64,000 nt of DNA from contig OY783193.1 of the NCBI GenBank assembly GCA_963678675.1, positions 29,296,016 through 29,360,015 on the forward strand, in the 5' to 3' direction. Positions 32,441 to 42,639 of this stretch are shown in pieces. The stretch is from Xiphydria camelus. Lineage: Eukaryota > Arthropoda > Insecta > Hymenoptera > Xiphydriidae. Both the position numbers and the translations under genes were made by a program. Numbering within the stretch: position 1 is the stretch's first letter; every line of letters starts with the position of its first letter. The notes below the pieces were generated by a model. It saw only the letters and a program-made list of their open reading frames with translations. It was not told the DNA's origin and ran no database searches.

Positions 32441-35400
32441 TGTGATGGGCCCTGTGAAATCATACCAGATGTCGGAAAATTTTTTTTCGGGAAAATGGCA
32501 GATTACGATAGAGGAGATTCTGATCTTCAAAACAAACAAAAAAATCGAAGCTCTAGCGTTATTACAGCCGGAGTTACGAATTTTTAAAGTTCAAGTACAG
32601 AAAATTGTAGTTTCGAGAAAAACGCAGTTAAAGATTACGAAGTGAACAATACACAAAAAAATTAATATCTCGGCTTCTATTGCTTCAATCGGGTTGAAAT
32701 TTTGGCATGATGTTCAACGTATATGTACCTAGATATCCTGCAAGTTTCAAGTGCGGACAACGCCTCTACGTGGAGTAAGACAATGGAGAAGATCGATACA
32801 AGAACAACAGATATGAATTGGTGAAGATGATGCAAAATTTATTTAAACAAATAATAACAGGAATGTGTTGGCGTTCGGCGCGACGTTAGCGACCAGAAGA
32901 GTCTTCCTGTAGGCGTTTTGGAGGACGACCTCTCCGTTTCTTTGGCTGCATTTGTGCAGGAGCGTCCATGGCAGGTGGGTCATCGACATCGTCCTCCATT
33001 TCAGTCTCGTCAACCAGGCGTTTTGGAGGACGACCTCTCGGTTTCTTCGGCTGCATTTGTGCAGGAGCGGGACACAAGACGTTTTTTGTTTCTTCAGAAC
33101 AAAATGGGCGGATTTTATCATAGAGGTACTGTTGACGTTCGCAAGGTAATCCAGTAGATTTGACCTCTTCGAGGATCACGTCATCTGCGCCATCGAGATT
33201 ACCAATGAAGAACGATTGTGCTTCTCCATCAAGCGTCGTTTTACATGTGACCCAGCCTGGTATTTCCTTAGTGAACTCAAAGTGATAGAACGATGATATG
33301 AGTGGAATCTTGCCCCAGTGGAGACGATCAAAGTAGTCTTGCCAGGCATGGAATGGTATGTGCAGTGTTTGCCCAGCTTCGTCACTTACTACTACGCTTT
33401 GATTTACGTGAGATTCGGGTGTGCTTTGCCGAACCACTTCTGCTACGTCGTCCACAGTCTCCGCAGGTGTATATCGGAACTTGCGTTTGAACAGTCCGAA
33501 GGCCCAGTCGCAACTAAACCGCGTATGGCCGACGGGCATGAACGAGAGTACAATACGATCATTCAGCGATTTTAGAATACGCCAATTCAAATACGCCATT
33601 ATTGTTCGATTTTTGTTTTGCCAACAACAATTATCAGCATGGAGATACAGTATCCTTTCACCGGTCGAGAACGAGTCGAGAGCATGATGGATCATACAAT
33701 GAAACTGGAACCTTTGGCAACGCTGGCAGCTTCTGGGATCAGATAATTGTATTGACGCTGGTAGGTGTCGTTCATTATCCCGAAAATGTTTATTTTATAA
33801 CCGCAAAGGAAATATATCGGTCCAGGTCACAGAGGCTGATGTGGGATTGACACAAGCTGCGCCATATCAAACGACCAATGCACGGCACGAGTATCCAAAT
33901 TCGGCTCCTGCGACCCGCTCGCAATGTCAGTGACGTTTCTCATTTCTCGCGTGTTCTTAATTGTCGTATTGCAGAAATTGCGTTCTTCATTGACACGCGC
34001 CATGTGTCTGTTCATCTTCTCTAACTTTTCTTCTTTCTCTGTATCCGAAAGCATGGAACGAGCAAAATGACGCTGGCAAAAATGACACATATCGCTTTGT
34101 GGTTGTTGAACGATTATTTCTGGACAGTGCTTTCTCCACAACCTACGGAATGTCTTCAAACTCACTGGCTCAGTACCATTCGCTGTACAGCTTTCTGTGT
34201 AGCATGTGGCATGAATTGTGCTTTTTCGGTCCGACGTCGGCAGCAATTTAATAGACGCATTAAATTGTGTTGCCATTCGTCCAAGGAGGAAAACGGCATT
34301 ATTTTCAGCGTAATTCTGAATGAAAGCGACAACAGACTTTCTATTTTCCAGCGTTAACGAATGTTTTGGTTTCCGAGCAACATTACCGTGCACTGAATCA
34401 ACAACACCTTCATCCAGGTACAAACATTTGAGTCGTCGATATCGTACATTCGACATAGTATGGGCGAACAAAAACGTCTTTTCGCAAACATTGAAGCCTT
34501 TCAATTTAAACCCGATACGTACATTACGTCGTTCTTCATTCGGTTTTTTCGACCGGTGTGTGAAATCGCTTGTTGATAATAATGACCGGATTTGGCCGAG
34601 TAGCAATAAGTCCTGTTTATTCGTGTGATTTTCATAGTAGTCTAGTGCTGCACTATCAGCTCTCATGTCTCGCAACGCATACACCGTGAACAGCTCGGAA
34701 CAAGCCGTCTTATTTGGACCATGCTTACAGCCACACGTAGCAGTACAGAACGCACGAATACGCGCTAACTCCGGATCGGTATCTTCAGTTGTCGCCGTAT
34801 CTCCGCTGACCATTTGAACATTTCGATACCCTTGAACGCATCCAAATGATGTTTCCGCATCATCTGCGTCATCTGCTTCCATAGGTATTTCCTCATCGGA
34901 CGCATACTCGTCATCCTAAATTCAGAGAATACTGTACTGTCTGTTTCACAGTCAGGTATCACGTTAATAAACACAGTTTCTATTACGTACCTCTGATGCT
35001 CCTTCCGATTGTGAATCGTCCTCAGTGCGATTAAAATACTCGTTTAATATGTCCGTGATGGCCGGATCGTCGAACGGACATACATTTGCCATCACTTCGG
35101 TTATCAATGAACACACGTGTAAGAAACTTTTTTATTTCGGTTTTCACCACGCTCAGACCTCGCTCAGTCAGCGATCGCACACCAACCGAACGATGATAGT
35201 TGCTACGCAACGGCACGAAGCAGTGGAAGTATAATACGGTGAAAGAATGTTCCCCTCCACCTATACACAACCTTACTAAGGAACGTGCGACATCTGGTAT
35301 GTTTTCTGCAGAGCGACTACCGAACACGTTTTCGTTCCTACACTGCCAATTTCACCTCGTTTGACTACTTTTTTCATCGGCACATAGTTGCCAAACATGT

Positions 35401-35519
35401 CTAGCACTCAAATCCATCGAAATCCGAAAATCGAATTTTTCAAGTTCAGATCGCGTTTTGGGCTCTAGCGCAAAATTCACTTTTCCGACTTCTGGTATGA
35501 TTTCACAGGGCCCATCACA
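32441..35519 (-). mobile_element. DNA transposon with TATA target duplication and DUF7869-like transposase
   Basis: Perfect ends TGTGATGGGCCCTGTGAAAT (32441) and ATTTCACAGGGCCCATCACA (ending 35519), with inverted similarity continuing through CATACCAGA(A/T)GTCGGAAAA (about 39 bp in all). Each side is flanked by TATA (32437-32440 and 35520-35523), a 4 bp duplication. The element is 3079 bp and contains one - strand gene filling most of it. It lies in the EGFL7-like intron, on the same strand as that gene. TIRs, a TATA duplication and this transposase do not match any superfamily I can name with confidence. Confidence 0.85.
32886..35092 (-). pseudogene. putative DDE-type transposase (DUF7869-like) with AT hooks
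   Basis: Exon 1 is 35092-34991 (34 codons, MANVCPFDDPAITDILNEYF). The intron is 34990-34916 (GTACGT..TTTAG), phase 0, then exon 2 from 34915. Features in order: acidic N-terminus; a Cys-rich segment with CTATCGCKHGPNKTAC; RLKCLYLDEGVVDSVHG; CHFCQRHF; VHWSFDMAQLVSIPHQP (candidate Asp); YLHADNCCWQNKNRTIM (candidate Asp); FMPVGHTRFSCDWAFGLFKR (acidic residue); two AT hooks (PRGRPPKRL, RRGRPPKRL). The core resembles the DUF7869 family, where D-N-C-x-x-Q-N-K-N and G-H-T/S are invariant. A TGA at 33825-33827 and a one-base loss near 33697 break it, so it is a recent pseudogene. Transposase function is inferred from context. Confidence 0.75.
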
Positions 35520-35525
35520 TATACC

Positions 35526-35690
35526 ATAATACCGTATACCGCACATCCCGTAAGAAACGCAACAAGCGACATTTTTCTTCGGCAGTATTTGCCGATGGTG
35601 TTTGAGTCTTTTACATGTGCACCGTTGGCAAATACTGCCGACGGTAAATGTCGCTTGTTGCGTTTCTTACGGAATACCGTACCGTATGTA
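35526..35690. mobile_element. hairpin of the CCGTATGTCC foldback family
   Basis: CCGTAAGAAACGCAACAAGC (35549) mirrors GCTTGTTGCGTTTCTTACGG (ending 35681), with CGGCAGTATTTGCCGA inside. The outer flanks carry ACCGTATACCGC and ATACCGTACCGTATG. Confidence 0.75.
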
Positions 35691-35694
35691 TATA

Positions 35695-36110
35695 ACCGTG
35701 AATTTATGAATTATGAATAATGGTAATTACTCACCATAATTCACAAATCCACGACTTCGAGGTTAGACGCTTCGATCTCCCGAACTGATACCAACTCTGC
35801 CGACTCTACCTACCGTATGTCCGTCTCTGTACCGTATGTCCCACTCTGTACGGGCCAGTTTGAAAGTTACCTTCAGGGAGGCTTGGTCGGTAATCGAAAC
35901 ATTTAATACCGGTAGAAGTCGAGTCGGTAGTTAGAGTTGGTGTCAATTCGGGAGATCGAAGCGTCTATCCTCGAAATTATGAATTTGTGAATAATGGTGA
36001 GTCATTTCCATTATTCACAAATTCATAATTTCGAAGTTAGACGCTTCGATCACCCGAATTGACACCAACTCTAACTACCGACTCGACTTCTACCGGTACC
36101 CCGATAGCCA
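35695..36110. mobile_element. foldback cluster of the same family
   Basis: A clean hairpin at 35912-36099 (ACCGGTAGAAGTCGAGTCGG..CCGACTCGACTTCTACCGGT) contains TCAATTCGGGAGATCGAAGC and its complement. A truncated arm precedes it (35755-35850) with ACCGTATGTCC repeated twice (about 35813 and 35832). These are internal modules shared with 4568-4990 and 37960-38160. Confidence 0.75.
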
Positions 36111-36116
36111 GGTGGC

Positions 36117-36320
36117 TTTACAGTGGTGGCACTGTGGGACCACGCGGTGACTTTGAGAAACATCACAGTGATGTCTTGGTGCGTGCACACTGGGGTACCA
36201 CTGTGGCATCACGCAGTGCACATGGTGGATAAAGTGGATAAAGTAGGATTTTGCAAAAGGGGAACTGCATGCAGTGACTTTACCGAGGTTTTTCACTGCA
36301 GTGCCGCCGCCTGCCACCAG
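36117..36320. repeat. array of CAC(N)GTGG / CCAC(N)GTG short palindromes
   Basis: Irregularly spaced motifs such as CAGTGGTGGCACTGTGG, CACAGTGATG and CCACTGTGGCATCACGCAG. The same type of array occurs at 37845-37940, 38215-38400 and 42125-42330, always next to foldback arms. Confidence 0.6.
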
Positions 36321-36343
36321 TCTAGTAGTGTCGCTTTTTTTTT

Positions 36344-36437
36344 CACGCCCTAACGGGATTTGAACCTGCGATCTTTAGAATACGAGATGCTTCGAAACTG
36401 GGAATGCTTCGCATTCTACCAATTGAGCCACCGACTC
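36344..36437 (-). tRNA. tRNA-like pseudogene (possibly tRNA-Arg derived)
   Basis: On the - strand: GTGGCTCAATTGGTAGAATG (A box), an anticodon-like segment with TTCTAAA, then GCAGGTTCAAATCCC (B box). The 5' and 3' acceptor halves do not pair, there is an extra hairpin of GAATGCGAAGCATTC, and an A-run rather than a pol III T-run follows. Best read as a tRNA-derived retropseudogene or SINE head, not a working tRNA. Confidence 0.45.
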
Positions 36438-36554
36438 TTCAAGCGCGATGTTGCTCCACTCCAGTCATAATATAGAAACCGGACATGACAGTGACTGCTT
36501 TCGAAAGTTCTGATTAAATTTTTAAAAATAATTTGATCTTTTTCTTTTTGAAAA

Positions 36555-37165
36555 TAAATGTCAACATAACCACGTAACATAAACAAAGAATTAGTAAATA
36601 AAAGTAGTTTTAAAAGTGCAAGTGCAATAATGCCGCTAGTGGAAGGAGAAGCGGTATTGAAAGCAGAGAGAGAGGGTTTGTATTTTCCTGCGGAATCAAA
36701 AAGAGAAACCAAAATGCAGTGAAAATCGTCGCTTCTTGCGTACAATCGTCACACATGGTACTATTTGCCCTACCGATTTACGTACAGAAGCGTTGCAAAA
36801 ACATGTTTGCGTCTTCCTCTGGCCCAGCTGCACTTGCACGTTACTTCTTTATTGTTGTTTACTAGTAACATGTTCACTTCAACTTCGTGAGGAGCACTTG
36901 TTACATGTGACGATTGTACGCAAGAAGCGACGATTTTCACTGTATTTTGGTTTCTCTTTTTGATTCAGCAGGAAAATACAAACTGCTTTCTCAATACCGC
37001 TTCTCCTTCTACTAGCGGCATTTTTGACTCTCCTAGAACTGACAAGATATCTTCGATATCGATATTCATCACTTATGAATTGGGTTTATTGCACTTGCAC
37101 TCTTAAAACTACTTTTAGGTATTTACACAAATACTTTGTTTACGTTACATGGTTATCTTGACATT
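36555..37165. mobile_element. foldback element
   Basis: Arms about 36555-36760 and 36890-37165: CAATACCGCTTCTCCTTCTA is the complement of TAGTGGAAGGAGAAGCGGTA-type sequence, and CGTCGCTTCTTGCGTACAAT mirrors ATTGTACGCAAGAAGCGACG. The right arm carries an extra 55 bp near 37025-37080. Open frames here are by-products. Confidence 0.75.
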
Positions 37166-37540
37166 CGGTCCGCAACGACGGCCATCTTAGGAAGAACGAA
37201 ACGCCACCATACAGCGGTGTCCGACGCGAATAAAAGTTCCGTACTGCGTCAGCGAATAGACCAATCAGGATCAAGTATACCGTTCTGGCAAAAATTCGCA
37301 CTCCGGTTCCTCACTGTGGCATCAGAGTAACGTCACTCAGTGACGCCACCGCGTGACTTTTGGGTTTATTATAATATCAATTTTGTTATTTTCTAATTTA
37401 AAAATTCTTCTATCGGGGTGTGAAATCAATTAATTGTAAATTTACAACCGCACACATCCGCAGATCAAAATTTGTAACTAGTCACAAATTGCTTTCTGGG
37501 AACAAACCTATTATTATATCAATTTTGTTATTTTCTAATT

Positions 37541-37699
37541 TAACACATTCGCTGCCACTTTTAGATTGATTGCATCGCGCTCAGTGCCGGTAACAAACTG
37601 AATAATGTAATGTGCACGTCAATGTGTCTCCGATCGGAGCCGGCGGCATAGGCGCGAAGTGTCGACTGGCTCCGATCGGAGCCGGCGGCAGCAAACGTG
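37541..37699. mobile_element. TTAA-flanked MITE
   Basis: TTAACACATTCGCTGCC on the left opposes GGCAGCAAACGTGTTAA on the right. Inside, GGCTCCGATCGGAGCCGGCG-type palindromes occur twice. The TTAA ends suggest piggyBac-type mobilisation. A related end (TTAACCCATTCACTGCC) is at 61377. Confidence 0.6.
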
Positions 37700-38475
37700 T
37701 TAAAAATTTTGTGAAGACAATGAAGTTACCGACATTCATGGTCGGTAAATTTACGAAGTGTGCACGTCGAAAAGGCACCTTGACTGCACTGAGTGTAACT
37801 ACTGTGTCTTTACGCTGTGAACCACTCAGTGTGTTCACTGTGTAGCCACGGTGCTTTTAGTTTGTGTACGCCACGCGATCACGCCACGGTGAGACCACAG
37901 TGGTGCCACTACGTGGCAGCACTGCGTGCGGCTAGCGTGTAAATCCACGCTTTGCTGTCGGGGTACGGTACTGGCCAGTTTGAAAGTTACCTTCGGATAG
38001 GCTTGGTCGGTACTCGAGTCATTTAATACGGTAGAAGTCGAGTCGGCAGTTAGAGTGGATGTTAATTCGGAAGATCGAGGCGTCTAACTTCGAAATTATG
38101 AATTTGTGAATAATGGAAATTACGAAAATAATTATAATTACGGTATAAATGTCTCGATTACCGACCAAGCCTATCCGAAGGTAACTTTCAAACTGGCCAG
38201 TACAGAGACCCCGACAGCAAAGCGTGGATTTACACGCTAGCCGCACGCAGTGCTGCCACGTAGTGGCACCACTGTGGTCTCACCGTGGCGTGATCGCGTG
38301 GCGTACACAAACTAAAAGCACCGTGGCTACACAGTGAGCACACTGAGTGGTTCACAGGATAAAGACACAGTGGTTACACTCAGTGCAGTCACGGTGCCTT
38401 TTCGACGTGCACACTTCGTAAATTTACCGACCATGAATATCGGTAAATTCACTGTCTTCACAAAATTGTTAACGA
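37698..38475. mobile_element. large foldback element with GTGG arrays in both arms
   Basis: Arms of about 320 bp centred near 38085. CTTCACAAAATT near 38457-38468 mirrors AATTTTGTGAAG near 37704. Both arms contain the CAC(N)GTGG array, GTAAATCCACGCTTTGCTGT, and GCCAGTTTGAAAGTTACCTT plus the TTAATTCGGAAGATCGA module. Arm identity is high, so formation is recent. Confidence 0.8.
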
Positions 38476-38479
38476 ATTA

Positions 38480-39270
38480 ATGAATTCGCTGCGGAACACG
38501 CAGCTCCCGCGGCATGCCAACATAGTTTTACGCAAATTTCAAGATTTTAGTACGGGGGTTAATTCAATCATTTTAATACGCAGGGAACGTGTTCGTAATT
38601 AAATTTAAAGGTTCGGTGGTCGAGCAGTGCGGACGTGTGGCGGATCGCTCCTATGAAATTCGGAACTTTAGTCGGGTTTTTCGCGAGTGAGTGCGATAAA
38701 AAGTGCATGGTGGTGTTCGCGGAGCAGTGCGAAGCTCACTGAGTTAAATGGAAGTGCGGCGAGGCCGGCGTTTAGGCAGTATTCGACGATTACGAAGTCT
38801 GTCATATCGAGTTCCCTCGTGGCACGAACGCCATCATGGCCGCCGCTACATAGCGTCGGTTGACGAAAGACCGCAAAGGCCAGCAGAGAGACACCGGACG
38901 AGCGACCCTCGCGAGAAACCGCCTCGAGAGCTCCGGGACACCGAAGAGGCCCTTGCGAACGACCGAGCTATGCTGGGAGTCTACAGCGAAGTGACAATAA
39001 GCCAACCTGTCATCATCCCCCCTCTAATCGCATAAACACAAGGAAACACGAGGAAAGCGCACTAAGAATCGTTTTAGGCGTGTGATATTTCCGTAGGACC
39101 TCGTTCCGTGCCATGACGACGCATCTTCCGACGAATTTCAAAATTCCAGACCATCGAGGTAATTATTCAATCAACGTCGTATCTCGACACTTGCGATACT
39201 TTATCTTTTTTTCTTCTCCATCACTCCCTCCGTCACACTTGGTACCTCGTACGCGATAACGCAGGTGCAG
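38480..39270. other. GC-rich stretch upstream of the kinase pseudogene
   Basis: Contains a 95-codon open frame (38748-39035, +) rich in Arg and Pro with no recognisable domain. It could be 5' sequence of the duplicated kinase locus, but nothing in it matches protein kinase D. I leave it uncalled. Confidence 0.3.
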
Positions 39271-40263
39271 CTCATCGCCGAGTAACAATATACCGCTGAT
39301 GTGAATAGTTCAAAGCGCCAAGCACATGAAACGACGCGGCTCCAAGATCCTGAAGGAAGGATGGATAGTGCACTCGACGAATCGCGATCCGATGGTAGGT
39401 TGACGACGTGGCGCTGATTCGGTTTCGCTTCCCCCATCATTAAGGCGCGCGTGTTTTCAGAGGAAGAGACACTACTGGCGATTGGACACAAAGACCATAA
39501 TTCTGTTCCAAAGCGACAGCAGTTCCAAGTACTTCAAAGAGATTCCGTTGGCTGAAATTCTAGTCGTCGCCGCCGCCAGGGAACAACATTCTCGTGAGTA
39601 CATATGTATATCGTTAGAAATTGTCTGTGCGCGTTTAGTCGATGTACAACGCGCGCGTTCTCTCCTTCCAGGCACGATGCATTGTTTCGAATTGAGAACG
39701 GCCAACGTCGATTACTACGTCGGCGAAGATCCCCTCTACGGAGGTGCTAGTGGTCAGCTTCCACCGCCGGAAAGTGGCGTTGGCGCTCACTTGGCGAGGA
39801 CCTGGAAAACGAATATCAGGCAGGCATTGATGCCCGTCACCTCCGGATCGGCAAGTACGTTCAGAGCTCGCGAGTGTGCGCGCGAACGCGTACCGACGCT
39901 ATACCGAAAAACACGCGTCGTTTTCCACAGGTCGGTAGGAGCAGTCGACAACCGAGCCAGAGGAACGCGTAACCGACATGTCGCCAGCTCTATCACATCT
40001 TCCCGGACGAAGTTCTTGGCTCGGGTTAATTTGGTATCATCTACGGCGGAGTTCATCGCAAGACCGGCCGCGCGATGGCGATAAAGGTGATCGACAAGCT
40101 GCGTTTTCCCACCGAGCAAAAGGCCCAGCTCAAGAACGAAGTAGCCATCCTGCAGAATCTCTCCCACAGCGGAGTCGTCAATCTCGAGAGGATGTTCGAG
40201 ACGCCGGAGAGGATATTCGTGGTGATGGAGAAGCTCAAGGGAGACATGCGGGAAATGAACACG
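39271..40263 (+). pseudogene. PRKD: protein kinase D (PRKD) pseudogene, PH domain to kinase N-lobe
   Basis: Exons 39271-39394, 39461-39593, 39672-39850 and 39931 to about 40260, with matching phases. They encode the end of the regulatory linker (NNIPLM..IVQSAKHMKRRGSKIL), the PH domain (KEGWIVHSTNRD, RKRHYWRLDTKTIILFQSD, WKTNIRQALMPVTSGS) and the kinase start ([48 protein letters not shown]-type ending). Order and spacing are those of protein kinase D. Stops occur at 39302 (TGA where Arg is conserved), 39970 (TAA) and 40027 (TAA where the Gly-loop Gln is conserved). One donor is GC rather than GT. The rest of the kinase domain is absent. Introns are kept, so this is a segmental duplicate, not a retrocopy. 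Confidence 0.85.
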
Positions 40264-40287
40264 GTGTACGAAAGTAATTTCAGGGGA

Positions 40288-41140
40288 GCTTTTCTCGACG
40301 CGTGGGAAATGCTTTTCGTGGACGAGATATTTTTCGTTAACGGATTTAAAGTTTCATCGATCACTTTCGTTAACGATTCGAAAATTCCTTCCAAGATAGA
40401 TCTCGTCAATGAAATTAATTTTTTCACACGAAAAATGTGTTTACATCCCTTAGCGACGTCTTCTTTTTAGAATCTCGTTTAATCACTTAGCAACGACCCG
40501 TCGCATCGGCCCACCGCCTCGGACAAATACCAAACCCATTCGTTGACGAAAACAGCGAGAACGACGAATGACACTTTCGTCAACGAAAAAAGTAATTTCG
40601 TTAACGAAGGAGTTTCGCGCGTATGGGAAAAAATTTCGCGTACAAAATTTCTCAACCAAAACGCAATTGCCCCTGGGGGGCAATTCTCGACACGTCAGAA
40701 ACGATTTCGTGAACGGAATTATTATTTCGTTTGAGAAATTTTGTACACGGAATTTTTTCCCATACGAAACTCCTTCGTTAACGAAATTACTTTTTTCGTT
40801 GACGAAATTGTCATTCGTCGTTCTCGCTGTTTTCGTCAACGAATGTTGTTTGGTATTTGTATGCCGGTGAGTTGCATGACGAGGTGGTGGGCCGATGCGA
40901 CGGGTCGTTGCTAAGTGATTAAACGAGATTCTAAAAAGAAGACGTCGCTAAGGGATGTAAACACATTTTTCGTGTGAGAAAATTAATTTCGTTGACGATA
41001 TCTATCTTGGAAGGGATATTCGAATCGTTAACGAAAGTGATCGATGAAATTTTACGTCCGTTAACGAAAAATATTTCGTCCACGAAAAGCATTTCCCACG
41101 CGTCGAGAATAGCACCCCTGAGCATGTTTCGCTAAGCAAT
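40288..41140. mobile_element. foldback element rich in TTCGTTAACGAA motifs
   Basis: Outer arms about 40288-40520 and 40885-41140 (GACGCGTGGGAAATGCTTTT..AAAAGCATTTCCCACGCGTC; GGTCGTTGCTAAGTGATTAA and complement). The inner part (40535-40860) is a second palindrome made of repeated TTCGTTAACGAA, TTCGTCAACGAA and CGTTAACG motifs. It begins where the kinase pseudogene stops, so it may have truncated that gene. Confidence 0.8.
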
Positions 41141-41141
41141 C

Positions 41142-42110
41142 AGCTGTTCTCATGGCGACCACGTAAAACGTGCCATGCGCAGCTTATTGAACTTTCGTAC
41201 ACCGGGACTTTCAAAAAATTATTATAAATTAACCGTGCATTTTGTCAAGTAGGTTCTTGCATCAATTTCATAGTAAATTTTCCCCGCTACAAATTGGTAG
41301 CTTCATTTTTTTGATCGAGTAAATCTAGGATGCCCAGGAAAAAGAGTATAAATTTGAATAGATTGCGGAACGCTCTTTCCTCCGTTAGTTGCACGCGTAA
41401 TAAAGGAGCGTCGCGTAACGATCAGCTGATCGATTTAAGCCAATTTGAATTACATATCGATACCTTACTTTGAAAACCTCGTAAGTGCAATTTTTGACAA
41501 AAATGCCATTTATAGCTTACTGTGTGTTCAGATTTTAAATCTTAACGCAGTAAGCTATAAATGGCATTTTTGTCCAAAATTGCACTTACGAGGTTTTCAA
41601 AGTAAGGTATCGATATGTATAATAATTTATTACACAAAAACGGTGCATCGTAGACTATAAGTTCCGACTTGAAATTTGTAAAGAATTTTCTCCTGTACAT
41701 TGGGATATTTTTATTTATGAAATTGGTTACAGAAAAAATATAGCTTCGCGATTTGTTGGCATGTGATTTTGACAGGTAGTTTTTAATTAATTACATTATT
41801 TCTCGTCAATTTGAAGATTACCCATTTCTATATGTCATTCAGGAGATTTTTTCCTATCGATTGGTACCGGTTTTATCCTGACACTAATAAATTGTTTCGC
41901 GAATATCTAATAAGACTATACTATAAAGTGGCTTAGGGCCAAAACTTCGATAGTTTTTAATTAATTATAAATTTTTCCGGGAATTGACGGATAATACATT
42001 TTGATATGTTAATATTGGGATCTCCAGCTACAATATGTTCATTTAATAAATGGAATAGTAAAAGAAATGTTGTTTTTTAATATAAATATTTTATTAGAAT
42101 ACATCCCTGT
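41142..42110. mobile_element. hairpin at 41454-41620 and fragments of the 47-kb palindrome family
   Basis: 41454-41620 is a hairpin (ATACCTTACTTTGAAAACCT..AGGTTTTCAAAGTAAGGTAT). Flanking pieces 41195-41315 (ACTTTCAAAAAATTATTA, TTTTCCCCGCTACAAATT) and 41935-42040 (GGCCAAAACTTCGATAGTTT, TTGATATGTTAATATTGGGA) match the arms of the palindrome centred at 47605. This looks like an older copy of that element, opened by the hairpin. Confidence 0.65.
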
Positions 42111-42114
42111 AGTC

Positions 42115-42475
42115 CATATGATAACTTCACAGCGAAGCCACTGGGTCTACACCATCATCTCACAGTACAAGCACTGTGGAGTCACCCTGTTATGCCACAG
42201 TGCTTCCACTCGGTGCTCACACTGCGTGACTGCAGCGTGGCTTCACGGTGCACAGACAGATGGACACCCCAGTGCATGCACTCGAATACACCGCGTGAAA
42301 GCAGTGTGCAGTCACGGTGGCGCCACTTTGCTACCGGGGGACGGACATACGGTATACCGACTCGACTTCTACCTACCGGTAAAAGTTGCTCGAATATCGA
42401 CCAAGCACGGCCGAAAGAAAATTTCAAGGTCCCTGTAACTGCGTGCGGTTCTGTGCTGGACATACGGTAATGCAG
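42115..42475. repeat. CAC(N)GTGG array and foldback-family end
   Basis: 42125-42330 is dense in CACTGTGGAGTCACC, CACAGTGC and CACGGTGGCGCCAC-type motifs. 42340-42470 carries GGACATACGGTATACCGACT, GACTTCTACC and GGACATACGGTA, that is, terminus and inner module of the CCGTATGTCC foldback family. Confidence 0.6.
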
Positions 42476-42486
42476 TACCTGGCTTA

Positions 42487-42625
42487 GGGCCGGTTGTGCA
42501 ACATGCCGATAGTGTTATTCCTGCCGACAAGTCCGCTTTACGCTATAGTCAAAATACGTCAAAAGCGGACTTGTCGGCAGGATAACACTATCGGGCAGTA
42601 TATCGGCATGTTGTACAACCGGGCC
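42487..42625. mobile_element. PIF/Harbinger-type hairpin MITE (TTA target)
   Basis: GGGCCGGTTGTGCAACATGC mirrors GCATGTTGTACAACCGGGCC, flanked by TTA at 42484-42486 and 42626-42628. Arms continue through GATAGTGTTAT and CCGACAAGTCCGCTTT. The 3 bp TTA duplication and GGGCC ends fit the PIF/Harbinger group. A sibling with GGGCCGGTTTTACCAAC ends is at 61750. Confidence 0.85.
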
Positions 42626-42639
42626 TTATCCAGGTACGA

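Noticed and set aside
33602..34628. Several + strand frames of 60-100 codons opposite the TATA-element gene
   Set aside because: Antisense shadows of the - strand transposase, without domains.
38748..39035. 95-codon frame upstream of the kinase pseudogene
   Set aside because: Does not resemble the N-terminal or C1 regions of protein kinase D and has no other recognisable feature.
40105..41125. Frames rich in FVNE/TFVND repeats
   Set aside because: Direct translation of the TTCGTTAACGAA motif field in a foldback; both strands give similar peptides, so not a protein repeat gene.
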